64,000 bases of DNA, taken from the NCBI RefSeq assembly GCF_021917145.1, contig NW_025813746.1, positions 171,501-235,500 of the forward strand, given 5' to 3'. Each line of letters starts with the position of its first letter. Position 1 is the first letter of the stretch. Source of the stretch: Hypomesus transpacificus. Its lineage: Eukaryota; Chordata; Actinopteri; Osmeriformes; Osmeridae. Below are positions 1-14,602 of the stretch, one piece after another. Both the position numbers and the translations under genes were made by a program. The notes under the pieces were generated by a model. It saw only the letters and a list, made by a program, of their open reading frames with translations, did not search any database and was not told where the DNA came from.

Positions 1-142
1 TACTCTAGGCAGACAGACAGGTACGCTGACTAACATGCAGTACTATAGGCAGGTGGACAGGTAGGTATGTGAGGTCATAAGAATCTGTTTAGCTTTCTAG
101 AGCTAGTCGTGAATATACGTGTGTTGGTGTGGTGCGTTTCAG

Positions 143-1559
143 AGATTGTCGGAAGCTAAGCTGGCTGGTGAAGAGGAGCCGGGTCCAGGGAACAGCATCA
201 TGCTGAGAGAGCTGCAGACTGTCCTGCACAGGTACAACACCAGGCGCAGCACACTAACAGTCCTCGACCTCACAGTCGAGGGCTAAATTCTGGTCCATTC
301 TACATCCAAAAATGAAGAGTGAAATGAAATCATATTTTGAAGGATTCTGGGGAATAGCATTCTATTCTGTTCTTCAGTTTTGTTCTGTTCTCCCTGTTGA
401 TCAGTGTTCTGAAATAGCCAAAGGTAAAATGGAAGACATGTCTGCAGTAATTGCTTCAATCTTAAAGGTCACACACTGGAGAGAGATTAGTTTGTGTTCA
501 TGTGCCTATGCCATACAGGGAGCAAAGGGAAGGGGCTGTTCACATTTGTCCATCTATCAAGGCCATTCATCCCATAATAATCACCTCTACAGCCATCCTG
601 CCATCCTTACAGGCATCTGTTGCCTGGCTATGGCCCGTTGCTTAGGAACACTATCACTGCAAATGCAGACCTGGTGGTAAATTGGCTCTGGTCCTCTATG
701 GTGGGTTATTACTGCTGAGGGGAGGGGGCAGGGGGAGGGGGCGGGAGAAGGTCATCATGGAAGCTCGTTGAGGCCTGAGAGGGTCGTTCTTTCATGATGA
801 GTAGCATCTTTTTCTGTGCCTCTTCATTCATCCCTGAATGTGTCGACTTGGAGGGAGGTGATTACTGAATGCATGACTGGGGTATACTCTAATGATGAAG
901 GCAGTGAAGGAGAGCTATTCATCCATGTTAGAGTGGAGATCCCTCCTTGCATCATGAAAGGACGGGTTCACTGGATGGCTTTTCATCACCTGCTAGGATA
1001 GAACAGAAAAATTGCCGCGGTGCGATATTAGTGAACAGGAAACCCTGTTTGGCGCCCAGAAAGCAGGTTAAAGGTTCGATCTCGTGTGTTCCCCAGGGAG
1101 CAGCTTCTGAAGAGGAGGGTGTCAGCCATGAGGGGCTCTCTGGACTCGGCTCTGTCAGACAGCGCCACCCACAGGAGAGACAGTGAAGAGCAGAGGGCTC
1201 GGTTTGCCCATGCTCACAGGTACCAATGCGTCACCAACACTCACACCACCTCCCAGACCCACAGATACGTCATAGTATGTTCCCTGTACGCTTGTTATGG
1301 ATTTGCTGTCTGCCCCGTCGGTCTGTACATACATATGGCCTTATGAGGGCTTAGTAAGAAGATAAGGCTGCAATCTGGCCGACCAGATGCTCCAGAGAGA
1401 TTTAGGGGCACCTCCGAGGTGAGCTCTGTGGTGTTTTGCAGCAAAGCCACCGGAACGTACCGGAACGCTCGCAGGAAGTACCGGGAGCAGCTGTGGCGTC
1501 TGGAGCGTCAGGTGACGGCGATGTCCGGAGCGTCACATGACCCCAGATCGGCGCCCTGA
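143..1559 (+). CDS. ushbp1: 3' end of a coiled-coil gene, probably ushbp1 (partial)
   Basis: Three exons join in one frame: 143-231, 1097-1219 and 1442-1559, with acceptors at ttcag, ccccag and ttgcag, GT donors after the first two, and a TGA at 1557-1559. The 109 visible residues are rich in Arg, Glu, Gln and Leu with heptad-like spacing (for example MLRELQTVLHR and YREQLWRLERQ), so they look like the C-terminal coiled coil of a larger protein whose start lies left of the window. I do not recognise the sequence itself. The name rests on position: in human, USHBP1 lies directly upstream of NR2F6 on the same strand, and here the gene is co-oriented with nr2f6 and ends 8 kb before it. USHBP1 (MCC-like) is a scaffold that binds the Usher protein harmonin. 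Another coiled-coil gene is possible; the exon calls are firmer than the name. Confidence 0.5.
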
Positions 1560-1926
1560 AGGCTTACGCTGGAGGCACTGGAGTGGAAGCGGGAGGAGAC
1601 GGTTCTCTGAGAGCGGCCCTGCCCTCGGAACCCCTACCGCCCCTTATAGCCTTGGAACCCTCCCCGTCTTAGAACCCTGCAGCCCTGGAACGTTGCAGTC
1701 CTACAAGCCCTACTGCAACACTGTGTTCAGAACGAATAGCTGCATCTCAAAGTCCTTTTAACAAATCCACTCGCCAAGGACCACGTAGAATGTCCCTGAG
1801 ACTTTTCCTTCTCGATGACTCATGGGAACAAGCAAGGCCGTTCAACAAAGTGGGTCGTCTGTTCTGGAAGCAGAGATTATGAAGGACAGATGACCCAGAG
1901 ATCACATGATCCCCCTCCACACAAAA

Positions 1927-2310
<384 letters not shown>

Positions 2311-2565
2311 TCTTCCCTCTCCTAGCCCTAGCTGCCCCAGCTGCCGCTGTGACCAGCGGTCAAGGGGTTAAGGCAAGAGGTTGAGTGTCACACCCCCTGG
2401 GGTCAGGTTGGGCCATGGTTGTTGTGTGAGACTGTGAAAGTAGGGTTCATGGGGCCAGGCGGGGTGGCGAGGCCCCTGTCACCCTGACTCCTGCCTGGGC
2501 GCCCTCTGCTGAGGAGGGGTCAGCGGGGGTGGGTCTACTCACCCTGAACCTTCCACCCATCCCCC

Positions 2566-2601
2566 TTCTCTCTCTCTCTGTTTCTCTCCCTCTCTCTCTT
2601 T

Positions 2602-2690
<89 letters not shown>

Positions 2691-2695
2691 CTCTG

Positions 2696-2752
<57 letters not shown>

Positions 2753-2781
2753 TCCTCGCTCTCTCTCTCTCTCTGCTTCCC
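2566..2781. repeat. (CT)n microsatellite
   Basis: About 215 bp of nearly uninterrupted CT with a few TTCC and TGTG interruptions. Open frames across it, on both strands, are low-complexity artefacts. Confidence 0.9.
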
Positions 2782-5700
2782 TCTCTTCTCCCACCTCCCC
2801 CCCTCATCTTTCCCTCGTTAAGGCCATGGTGATAAAAGCCAGAGGATGCAATTATCCTTACATTTCTCTCCAGGCTTGGGCTCTCCCTGGCTGGGCTGTA
2901 CGCTGTAGGGACAGCCTCCTGGGTGAGCCCCTGGAGCAGGGCTGCCTGGTCGTCTGTGAACCTGTCTCTGGGACAAGTGGAGGCGATCGTCTTGACACGG
3001 CTGTTAGCTATCTGGTGGAGAAACCCCTCGGGTTGCTGGTGTTCACGGTAGATTGAGCCCCTCATTTCCTTTTCCTGAGATATGAGATCGTCATTGAACC
3101 TTAACATATCTCCGGTAATGGATTTGCAGCCTGAGTGAATGACACTGTGAGAATGTTGTGCAATTTTGTTTCAGGGTGCATTTGTTGAATAAGTACCCCC
3201 CTCTCCCCCTTTCCAATGTTTTATGCACAATATCAAGACATGAAAAGGGAATTACTAATGTAAAATAATCCTTGTTGAACCCTTGTTGAAGATATCCAAT
3301 AGTCAGATAAGAAGCTGTAGTGTTTCTAATGACATCCTTGTAATTCTGTGGTTCTTCTGTAGGAGGATTAAGAATAGGGGAACAGTTGATCCTGGGAAAA
3401 ATACCCAAGCCATTATTGGACAATGACTTAGGCTGTCAATCAGTCAGTGGGGGATGGACTGATGAAATCCCCCCTAAACCACACACACACACACAAACTT
3501 GCACACACACACACATGCACAATCAGGCACACACACACAACCATGTCCACACGCAAAGAGAAGGGCAGTGACCCATAGGGTTAAGGTCAGCTCATTTACT
3601 CTGTGCGTCCATTTCTCATACAAATAAGATGTCCTGGTTGGCTGTATAAAGAGATCACAGACTACACTCTCTTCTGGTCTTTCTCCCGAGGTGACCTTAC
3701 CCTCTTTCGCCCTCTCCTTCTCTCTTCATCCCTCCCTCTCTCACTCTCTCTCCTCTCTTCCTTCCCTCCCTTTTATCTTCTCCTGCCTCTCTTTATGTTC
3801 CCAACATTCTCCTTCCCTCTCTTTATCTCTCTCTCCTTCTCTCTTCCCTCCTCTCCCCGCCCCCTCTCTCTATTCCTCTCCACCCCCACCCCCCATGAAA
3901 GTACTGGCCTGGCACTATCTCCTGATCATTCTGACCCCTCTCCTACCTGCTCAGGAGGGGGTCAGAGAGGGACTCGATTGACGTGGCAAAGCAGGAGACG
4001 TGACCTCCATCGCACCCCGCTATCACATCCACTTTGTACTGACGTCTACTCACTTAATGACACCTAACGAATTCCTGCCAGACAAATCCCATCATCCAAG
4101 CGACCAGACAGATAAGGCCCCACCCCTACAGTCTCCCTCCCTTCTACCATTGGATACATTGAAATGTATTCATGGTACACCACTATATTCAATAATCATA
4201 TCAAACACGATACGTGGAAACGGGATGTCAACACCAAAACCACGCTTTGATGAAGCTGGGCCGCGCAGAGGAAACGCATTCAGCGGCGAGCGTGGGCTAA
4301 CCGGATCAAGTCAGGCGCCCGATATATGAACACGGACAGCCACTGACCTAATGATGTCTTTAAGATGGACATCTTGTAACGGGATTACGGGAAAGAGGTG
4401 TTTAGAAGTACAGGCTTGTGTAGGAGGGGGGGGGGGGGGGGGTAGGTCCTGTACTTCCTTATCCAGTTAGAGAGGAAGATAGAAATCTTCATTGAGCTCA
4501 TTAGAGGAGTATTCTGCCTACTTGATAATATGGGTGACCTTCATGCAGTCTCTCCCCATGCTTGTACAGTTACAACTGAACAACAGATTGCAGACCCTGA
4601 TTTAAAGGAGATTCGAGATTGACACGGGAATGAAATTGTTGTGGCTGTTGTTGGGTATTATGCTAATGCCTGGTCTGAAGACTTATTAGTCACAGAGTAG
4701 GTCACGATCACTCGATGGCTTGCTTTTATGTTTTGACATTGATTACGATGCAACCTTGTTTCCTAAAAGTGAGGAATTGAATCGTTGAAATTTACAGGTG
4801 TATTATATCAGTTTTTTTTTTTTACTAAAGATTGATTTCAATGATTCTGCCTGCATCTCCTTTTTATACTGTAAATAAAGTTCTTCAATGTTCTTCACGG
4901 TCTGATTTAATAATTCAAAACAAGTATCTTACACTGTGATGAAACACATATACAAAGGTCAAACACTTTCTATTCAGACAGTACAAGAGCCAAAGCAGAA
5001 CTGTGCAGTCACCTTCCACTGAACAATGGCTTATCTTTTTGACAAGATACGAGGGAACTCTTTTGAATAACAAACAAACGGGACATTTCCCACCATCCAC
5101 AGCAGGTCTTGTCTAAGGGGCCAGGGGGTATATATTGTCTCAGGGGGGTAAATATTGATTGGACACCGTGTGTTGCTTGGGAGTCCTCCCGGCAGATGGT
5201 TTTCTTGGGCAGGTTGCACTGCCGTGTTTATTTTATGTTTCTTTGTCATTCACCTCAGGTCAAAGGCCCTGCAAAGCGAAGCGAGAGGAGGGAGCGGAGG
5301 ACGAGAGTGTGACTTCTCTGGGGCAAAGGGCATCAAAGCTAATGAGGAAAGCGCTGGGAGTCATGTGCTTCTTCCTCATCTACTCTGTAAAGGTCCACCG
5401 CACAGTTAAAGTTGAAACCCGTTTGTAGAATTCCTACACTGGCACAGCACATGGCCACAGATAGGCCACGTGCTGTTTGAGTTCCACCAGAAAAACCTTA
5501 TCTGCTTCGGGGGTTTTACCGGAGAAAAATTTAAAGGATGGTTCGGATTGCTAGTGGGCTACTTGTTAACTTGTGTTGACCCAGGGCACTGTCCAGACAT
5601 TATAGATTAAAATGCGGCATTTGGCAGGATTAAGCAAGTACGTGTGGAACCTAATTGTCTTCTATTAAGATGACCAATAAGCGCAGCTAGTTCTGGCAGG

Positions 5701-7606
5701 GCAATCGGGCAGCGCGCGTCAGTCAGTGATCGGGGACATAAGGTGTCTTACTCCACCTTCCTTGCTCCTCCCACTACCACACCCATGTAGCAGCGCATAT
5801 CCATTGGGCCACGTCCGATAAGGCGTCTTTAAAAGACGCGCGGATATGCACACACTCACCCCGGTCGTTGTATGATCAGTGCTGCTGCCACCCTCCACCG
5901 TCCCCTTCTCCCCCATGCTGTCTGTGTATCTATCCAACAGGGGGATTATATCTCTATTGCTCCCTGCCTCATATGTCATGTATGTATGTGTTGCATCGAG
6001 GAGGCAGGGAGTGCTTCCCTTAGATCATCCACTCCGCCAAAGTTAATCTACATGTCCATGTCATGTAACAATAAATGCTCAAATCTAATACGTGATTGTC
6101 TTGACTGAACTGTAGCTTTTGGCAACCATATTGTTGCCGTGTGTGTGTGTTTACTGTAAAATGTGCGGTGATCGGTTTATCAGGCAGAGAAACTTCCCAC
6201 ATTGTGCTTTTCACACATAGGGCTGTCGTCCTGTGACATTCATCGGCTTCAGGGCTGGTTGAGAAAACACAGGCAGGTTAGCCAGGCTTCATGCAGGGAA
6301 CAGCTGCATTCCTGACCTGCAGTTCAAAGAGCAAAAGACACACACACACACATATGCAGCCATGCACTACACTCGTTCGCACAAAGACAACAGTTGAACA
6401 CATACTCTCACACACTTCTCACACACACCCACCCTAAATCTCCTGGGATACGGGTGAAAACAAACAAACTCTGTCAGAGAGGTCATCGGATTCTCATTTT
6501 CAACACAAGGCAGTCCTAACCTTTAACTAACTCGTGGTTACGGGGCAGATTCTAAAATTCAATGAATCCAATGAATTACTCTTAATCTACAGTTTGTCGA
6601 GATTTACTTGCAGACCAGTGTCTTGCCCATTACATTTATACAGAAAAAAACATGATCCATTTCCCTATCCATCAAGTAAAACTAATTTGCAAGTATATTC
6701 ATTCTGCTTAACCAGCATGGCCTATAACAACCTTCCTGACAAAACAAAATGGCTTCCCCCTGAGCCCATGTGTCATTCGTGGGCTACAAGGACAACATAC
6801 CCGATGTAACATTTGACTCAAATCAACAGCGCCCAAAATCCCCCAACCCAAGACCAAGTGTTTTCTACATGATGTGGAGAAAGCAGAGGAATCATGTGAT
6901 GAACACAAGCCCAGAAGCCTTATTTGCTTCATGGAGGAGCTTTGAAGCAGACAGGGCGAGCTGGCAGCTGTGAATACAGACTCTGTTCCTCTTCCTACCC
7001 GGCTGTTATCCGACCCCCTTCGCTGCAGGCTCACTTGTTTATTCTGTCCTGCTTCTTCTGCAATCCTTCACATGACAATGCGGTCGGCACGGCAAAGGCT
7101 CTTCTCAGTGCTTGAGAAGAGACAGGGGTCTGAAGGCAGGCATTATGGGATGGCAGGGCAGTGAGGGGAGTCAGACCAATGCGGGAGAATGTTGAAGCAA
7201 AACACATGTCTATACTATACTGAGAATCTTATGCAAATACTTCCCATTCAAGAGGATGAAGGATACTTTGGAAATACATGTCCACCAGGCAAGAGAGACA
7301 TGGAGTTGGTATTGATGACAAGGGTGAAAGACATATGAATAGACACTTTAACCTTTAGACAAGTTCCTTGACCGAACCCCCTTCCTGTTATTATTGGGTC
7401 AACAAAGTCACAGGAAGTCCTTTGGATTAGAGGGAACATGAAACTGCAGTGGAAAGCTCTGCCGTGCGCCTGGTGTGTTGCCCAGTGGCCCCCCTTTGTG
7501 TCCTGGGACTGTTGGGGTTAACTTCTCTGTGCTTGGAGGCTGGCCTGGGGTCAGGGCTTAAAAAAGGGGGGGTGGGGGGGTGAGCAAGCAGCAGTAGCAT
7601 TCTTTG

Positions 7607-7771
7607 TATGTGTGCGTGCGTATGTATGTGTGCCTGTGTGTGTGACTGTGTGTGTGCCTGTGTGTGTGCCTGTGTGTGTGCCTGTGTGTGTGTGCCTGTG
7701 TGTGTGTGTGTGTGCCTGTGTGTGTGTGTGTGTGTGTGTGTGCCTGTGTGTGCCTGTGTGTGTGTGTGTGC
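7607..7771. repeat. (TG)n / (TGTGTGCC)n compound microsatellite
   Basis: An alternating TG tract with regular TGCC interruptions about every 10-20 bp. It is a potential Z-DNA former and non-coding. Confidence 0.85.
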
Positions 7772-7882
7772 TACACCGCAGCCCACTCTCTGCTCTTTGA
7801 CTCCAATTGCCTTATAAGGTAGTGAGTGTCATGGCAACCAGAGGGCTTGAATAGCAGTGTCAAATCCCTGAGCACACACACA

Positions 7883-7883
<1 letters not shown>

Positions 7884-7949
<66 letters not shown>
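7884..7949. repeat. (CT)n microsatellite upstream of nr2f6
   Basis: About 33 uninterrupted CT dinucleotides, 1.7 kb before the nr2f6 start codon. It could lie in the promoter or the 5' UTR. Confidence 0.9.
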
Positions 7950-7952
<3 letters not shown>

Positions 7953-9635
7953 CTCACTGGTCTAAAGGAGGGAGGGACAGAGGGAGGGAGAGGCAGAGAG
8001 AAGAGAAGGAGAGCAGGAGAGGCTCTCTCAAGGCTTCTCTGCACAACAGCGCCAAGATCGTCCGCGACGGTGTTTCCCCCCCCCCCCCCTCATCTGGTTT
8101 GACTAATTTATTCCTCCGGAGGCCAGAAGGAGGGCCCAGAGAGTGACCAAGCAGCAGAAGAAGAAGGCAGGGACCCTGCCTATCTTACGGGGAAGCACAG
8201 AGGCTTAGGCCTCAGGTCGTTACTGCTGGATGGACAAGCACTGACAAAACAAGGGAGGGTAAGAGAAGGGAAGACGCACAAGGAGGCTTGCTGATAGGAG
8301 GTTCCACTCGGTTTAAAGGCCGAGGAATCGTTTTGGTTTTTTTATCTCCTTTTTTTTTTTTTTTTTTTTTTTTTTTCGTGTGCGTTTCTTTCTCGGGGGC
8401 TGGCATTTGAATGCCTGAAGCACTAAGTTAGAAGGGGTCAGAGGAGTAAGAAGAAGCGAGCGTGTTGTTTCACAACAAACTGCGGTGCGAGAGGAGTTGG
8501 TTGAACTTTGATCCCTACGAAGCAGGAGGAGGGGGGGGTTAAGAGGAGCACTGTGTTTAGTTACCTAGGCAAGCCCAGACTCAGTCAGCCTGTTGCCTGG
8601 ATCAGTCTGTCTGCAGGATGTTGTTTGGGAACATCTGAGATGTGAGCTTTTCTATTTTCTTTGAACATTAGTCTGGTTTGAGTTTCGTCAGCAGACTGAA
8701 AATTTCAAGGGAGGCTGAAAAGCAACATTCCGTTTCCAAGGTTCTCCGAATATTTTGAGCCCTGTGGCACATCAGACCCTTCTGAAGCTGAAATGACCTC
8801 CTTAGAGATCATCCAGTTTTTTTTTTCAAAGGTGAAGTGAGATAAGCCCAACTGGTGCTGTCAGATTGATAGATAACGCTTTCAACACGCAGCCAAGACT
8901 GGTCGGACTAGTTCACCAAGTGGAGAGGTTGGTCTGACGTTAAAGTAGGGCAGTCTCTCTACCTGCTCCTCCAGAGAGAAAGTAGCGCTGCGCGAGGAGT
9001 GATGAGGTATTTCTCTTCTTCTTGATAGAGGCTCTGTTTTGCCCTTCAGACTGCTTTTGATTTGTGAGTCTTCCTTCCAGAAGGGGAGTGAGAGAGAGAG
9101 GGAGAGCGAGGGAGAAAGGGAGAGAGAGAAAGGGAGAGAGAGAGAGGTAGCTAGCAGAGCAAGAGAGTTTGTGTAATGTATTATTTCCTGTGAAAGGGCA
9201 TGCTGCACCCTTTTCTCCTGCCTGAACTCTGAACCACTCGTTGTGTTAGAAGTTTTGTGAAGCCGCGGGAGGAGTCATTGACTGGAGGTCAGAGGGAAAA
9301 CGAAGGAGTGAATGGGAAGAAAGGAGAAGAAGAAGAAAAGATAAAGAACAACGTCACGCTTGGAGAGAAAAAAAAGCAGATAACTTTCGTCGGGTCATTT
9401 GAACAAGACAGGAGGCGAGAGAGAGGTCAGACGAAGGAATCAGATTTGGAATCAGATCACTTTTCCGTTCTTCCGGAAGGTCGCTTTAACAGAAGCCATA
9501 CCCCCCTTTCTTTTTGTTTTCATCCGCGTTTGGAAAACGTTTTTTTTTTTGGAAGCTCCGACCTTTTCCAGTGGGAGAGAAGCACCAGGAGCCAGAGGGC
9601 CGAGGGTGTGTTAGTGTTGGCCGTGTGGCTCAGAT

Positions 9636-12600
9636 ATGGCCATGGTGAGTGGGGGATGGGGGAACCCCAACGGGGACACAAACGGGCTTGGGGAGAAGGC
9701 TTACCTCCGGGGGGACGAGGAGGAAAGCTCCCCCCGGGCTGGCAGCAGCGACGTGGAGGTGGGGGACGAGGACAAGGTGTGCGTGGTGGACTGCGTGGTG
9801 TGCGGAGACAAGTCCAGTGGGAAGCATTACGGGGTGTTTACCTGTGAGGGCTGCAAGAGCTTCTTCAAGAGAAGCATCAGGCGTAACCTCAACTACTCCT
9901 GCAGGTGAGCGCCATGCTGGAAGAGGAGTGTGTTTGTGTGTGTGTGTGTGTGTGGGGGGGGGGGGGGGGCGGGGGGGGCACACGAGTGCTTTGAACCTTA
10001 TGGGTGTGGAGGTACTCTCCTTCCACCTGACATATTTAAGTTTAAAAACGTTTTCTTTCAGGATGCCCATTCAGGATTTGTCATTTGAAACTATTTTTTT
10101 TTTACCAATCCCTGTAAAGAAAATAATTCAAATGTACTTTTAATGATCCTGTCTATGTATTCACACTGTCGTTTTGAACGTGTGTTCTTATGTGGCATGA
10201 CAGCAGCTAGCACGCCTAAAGATCACAACAGAACCTGTTCAACACTCGTCCCACAGATAAATATAAATCCATTCATTCCACTCCTCCCTCAAACCTCTCA
10301 CACGCTCACAGGACCACAATGAGACGCCTCAAGGTCACCTATGTAAAGATGTTCTCCCTTGTAGAAGGTCAACATTCTTGCCATGCTACAGCTCACTGCC
10401 ATTTTTCCGCTCACCTCCGTGTGTGTAAGGGGCCGTGACATCCTTGTGTTAGCTTTCCACCGCCTGCGCTGTCCAGGCAGTTGTTTTGGCCCTCAGCTCA
10501 ACCACGATGGTGGCTATGAAGGGGGGCCTCTCTGAAGCGTTAGCCAATCTGCCCTCTGGAAGGCATCAGGAGTGTGTTTGTAGATGATTGACAAAGGTCA
10601 GCCATTTCGATGGCTTTTCAAACAAGTCCCACTCACATAGTTCTGTTATCATAAGGGGTAGCTAGGGTTGCTGGGTTTCAGTGTTTACCGTAATAAAGGG
10701 GTGTGCACTCTGGTTTTTATAGAATTGTTTATGTGTTTTTGTGAAAAGTCCTAAATTAAACTCATTCGACCTCTGGGGTTTGTGTTGTGTCCTGCGCTCT
10801 GTCTAAAGGTAGTTATTTCCTCTTCTTCAGGTCGAATCGGGAATGCCAGATCGACCAGCATCACCGGAACCAGTGTCAATACTGCCGGCTGAAGAAATGT
10901 TTCCGAGTTGGCATGCGTAAAGAAGGTAACTCACCTATCCCTCCTCGGCTCAGGAAGGGCCTCCACTCATATTTACATCAAATAAACAGGAGCCAGCCAG
11001 GCCACATGTTTTAAGTCACAACAAAACGAGACAACCGCAAATAATGAAAGCACTACTATCAACAGGGCTAATAATAACATACTATTAGCTAAATATTGAC
11101 ACTGTAAACCCAGATGTGTTTGTCTGTCGAGATCCCTGACACAGTGGAACCTTCCGGTAAACACGTTCCAGCTGCGGCTGTTTAGTCGAAAGCTTCCGTG
11201 GATTCTTTACAAGCGGTAAACACAAACCTTTCCATAACTTCACAAAAGGTACTACAAGACTGATACTTCATCTGTCTCGAGCTTCGTGGGAGACCCTATC
11301 TTCACCCACCAGCACAGTCCTAACTGCCCTACGTCCTTCCGGACTGAAGGGCACTGTGCCATAGGCATCTACCCATACCAAAGCTGCATACCCGACACGA
11401 CAGACCTGACGCGTGTATCCTGCACAGAGCTGGCACCAGAGCAGTGCTTTCTATATTCAGCCAGGTTATTAATGCATCTGTCTGACCACTCTGACACAGG
11501 GCACACTGTTTCCACATTACCTGGAAACGCCTGCATCACCTTCACTGCTCCCTTAAGTAGGGCCTGTGGGGCTCTGTACGCCCGACACGCTCTCCTTCTA
11601 CTGAGCATGCTTGGCAGGAGTACAACATGCTACCAGGGCAGCAGTGGACTGTCACCCGATCCAGGCCCCAATCTACTGCACATCCTCTTAGTGAACCTCC
11701 CGGTCTTATGCAAAAGCCCAACCTTCGGATCTCATGTATCAGTAGTAGCTTATTTAGGTTGGCTTGTTTATGCCAAAAGGCCCACGTCGCTGCCAAGCGG
11801 CACACTTTACAAGAAGGTCTAACACAGGCGTCTCCCTCACCCTCTCTCTTCTCCGCTTCTCTTCTCTCCTTTCTCTCCTTTCTCTCCTTTCTCTCACCCC
11901 CTCCAGCAGTCCAGCGTGGACGCATCCCTCCAACTCACTCCGGTATCAGTCCCACCTCCCTGGCCGGGGGGGTCGGGGGCGGCGGGCCGGGCCACGGCGG
12001 CGGCGGGGGCGGAGACTACTTCAACGGCCAGCCGGTGTCGGAGCTCATCTCCCAGATGCTCCGCGCCGAGCCCTACCCCAGCAGCCGCTACGGCCAGCCG
12101 TTCAGCCAGCCGCAGCAGCAGATGCAGGGCGCCGGCGGGGCCTCGGTCATGGGCATCGACAACATCTGCGAGCTGGCCGCCCGCCTGCTCTTCAGCACCA
12201 TCGAGTGGGCCAGGAACATCCCTTACTTTCCCGAGCTGCCCGTGTCGGAGCAGGTGGCCCTGCTGCGGCTGAGCTGGAGCGAGCTGTTCATCTTGAACGC
12301 CGCCCAGTCCGCCCTGCCGCTGCACATGGCACCTCTCCTGGCCGCCGCCGGCTTCCACTCCTCGCCCATGTCGGCGGAGAGGGTGGTGTCCTTCATGGAC
12401 CAGGTGAGAGTGTTCCAGGACCAGGTGGACAAGCTGACCAGGCTGCAGGTGGACTCTGCCGAGTACAGCTGCCTCAAAGCCATAGCCCTTTTCTCACCAG
12501 GTGAGCGGTTGAACGTTCGGGCTTCTAGCTCTCTGGTGGGAACTGAATGGGAGTGAACTGGCATTTGGCGAAAGCACAGGAAATCTCTAACTGTCTGTCT

Positions 12601-12896
12601 GTCTGTCTGTCCTCCCCCCAGATGCGTGTGGTCTGACCGACCCTTCCCATGTGGAGAGCCTGCAGGAGAAGGCCCAGGTGGCCCTGACGGAGTACGAGAG
12701 GATGCAGTACCCGGGTCAGCCCCAGCGCTTCGGCCGCCTGCTGCTGCGCCTGCCTGCCCTGCGTGCCGTGCCGGCCAGCCTCATCTCCCAGCTGTTCTTC
12801 ATGCGCCTGGTGGGCAAGACCCCCATTGAGACGCTCATCCGAGACATGCAGCTGTCCGGGAGCTCCATCAGCTGGCCCTACGCGCCCGGACAGTGA
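9636..12896 (+). CDS. nr2f6: Nuclear receptor NR2F6 (EAR2, COUP-TF family), four coding exons
   Basis: Exons 9636-9904, 10831-10925, 11907-12500 and 12622-12896 join in phase to give 410 residues. The start MAMVSGGWG resembles the known NR2F6 N-terminus. The DNA-binding domain has Cys pairs at 53/56 and 70/73, P-box CEGCKS (70-75), and a second finger with Cys 89, 95, 105 and 108. Intron 1 splits the codon just after the first Cys of finger two. A Gly-rich hinge leads into a ligand-binding domain with the family motifs [14 protein letters not shown] and [16 protein letters not shown], ending in an AF2-type helix (IETLIRDM). NR2F proteins are nuclear and mostly repress transcription from direct repeats of AGGTCA, often by competing with other receptors. 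Conservation of the last exon ([17 protein letters not shown]) separates it from NR2F1 and NR2F2. It converges on occludin. Whether it is the a or b teleost copy cannot be told here. Confidence 0.96.
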
Positions 12897-13249
12897 GCTG
12901 TGGGCTTGTCCCCCCCCCTTCCCCCCAGGACTGGGCCCCCCCCCTCGTCCCCCAGGACAGGGCCCCCCCTCATGGGCCAGGCTGACGTGATGAGAGATCC
13001 AACAGAGATGTTGTTGTGTGAACCCCCAGTATTCCGGTGGACCCAGCTGTGTCGCATTCCCGCTGGGAACCCCATACAAGATTCTCCCCAAGAATAGCAC
13101 TAAACGATTCCTACAGGTTCCCTACGTGTGCAGCACTTCCTGTTTATATGTCTTCATGTGACTCTATCTCTGTCTGATCCTCGATCATCTCACTCTGGCT
13201 GCAACAAAGACTGTAACTCTGGGCCTCGTGCCTGTACTACCTCCACCCT

Positions 13250-13400
13250 ACAACCATCACCCTGAACCCTCCACCCCTACAACCATCACCCTGAACCCTC
13301 CACCCCTACAACCATCACCCTGAACCCTCCACCCCTACAACCATCACCCTCCACCCCTACAACCCCCTCATCCTGACCCCTCCACCTCTATAACCCTCCA
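13250..13400 (+). repeat. 30-bp tandem repeat in the nr2f6 3' flank
   Basis: About four or five copies of a C-rich 30-bp unit containing ACCATCACCCTGAACCCTCC, with shortened copies at the right end. Confidence 0.85.
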
Positions 13401-14596
13401 CCCTACAACCTCCACCCTGAACCCTCCATCCTTATGATCCCCCACCTTGACCCTTGTTGAGTCCAGGCTCTGTGTGACCCCCTGCTCTGCCAGTCTGTTG
13501 TCACATCCCCAGCGTGACGACACAACTCAGTTCTTTTTGGGCGTTGTTCGCTAACTGTAGCCTACACAAGAGTTTTTCTCTTGATTTGAAATTGATTGGT
13601 TATGTCTGACGCCTTTTTGTTTATGGTGTTGTTGGCACCTTCGTGAACAGTGCTCCAAGTAGATTGCCGATGTTTGGGGTGTGTGACGATAGCGGAATGC
13701 TAGCGACGTAATGCGGTAAATAAATATATATATATATATATATACAGGCGACGCCGGAGCAGAGCAGAATGTATGAAAACTTAAGTACATCCTGGTCTCA
13801 GGGTGTCTGCCCTATCTTACACTATTACCTCAAGTTTTATATCAGAGACAAAGATTGTATAGTGAACTATTCATGTAAGCGGATCGTAGAGCGTGTGTTG
13901 TTAAACGGAGATCTCTCAGAGACGACCGCGATAGTTGACTTAAACAAAGGGATCAACGCATCGAACGGCCAGTCTATAAGTAATCCTCCGACATCTCCAC
14001 TGAGCCCATGTAAGTAGCATCTGGGAGTGCAGCCGTATTGATTAACAAGGCTCTCCTCCAGACACAGCACCTACAGTGTGTGGTGAGATCCAGGTTAATA
14101 GACTATGGCTTGTTTTCAACCAGGCTGTGGATATGTGTATGACGGCCGTCGATACGATGATTTCGCAATGTATTTAAAGGTACTTAGCCCTTTAAGGTGT
14201 AGCCTACAGGGGGTGCGACACGTGTGGCACTATGGTAAATATGTTTTATATGACGTGCAAACTTTGAGCAATGTTGCCATGGACTGCTGAGTAATGTGAC
14301 AAATGCATGTCCTGCCAAATGACCTAGGCTACTTGAAAAAGAAGAGTTGAAACCGTTTTGGTATTTCGACTAGAATAGAAAACCAATGATGGAAAATGAA
14401 AATATTCTGGAAAACTTGTCTTCAAATCCTAATACGTTAGTACAAACACATGTATACATTCTGAAATCAAAGAGTTAAGATTCAACTAGTGACTTGATTG
14501 TGTCATTTTACATAAAATCTATGTTTCTACTACTATGTCAAACTGAAATGTAAGAAATTTGATATTGCAGACCATGGTTATTTTTGCATTGCTGGA

Positions 14597-14602
14597 AATA
14601 AA
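14597..14602 (+). terminator. candidate poly(A) signal for nr2f6
   Basis: A canonical AATAAA, 1.7 kb after the nr2f6 stop and about 600 bp before the opposing occludin poly(A) cluster. This is placement by motif only. Confidence 0.4.

Noticed and set aside
1060..1085. B box-like GGTTCGATCTC, as a possible tRNA gene
   Set aside because: There is no A box at the right distance and no cloverleaf. It lies just before a coding exon of the coiled-coil gene.
5155..5428. Possible exon (open frame after a CCTCAG acceptor-like site)
   Set aside because: Two frames are open, neither resembles a known protein, and no partner exon in phase was found nearby.
9257..9847. 196-codon open frame overlapping the nr2f6 start, as a possible upstream ORF
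   Set aside because: It begins with GTG, not ATG, and has no ATG before the nr2f6 start region. The real start at 9636 is in another frame and matches the family.
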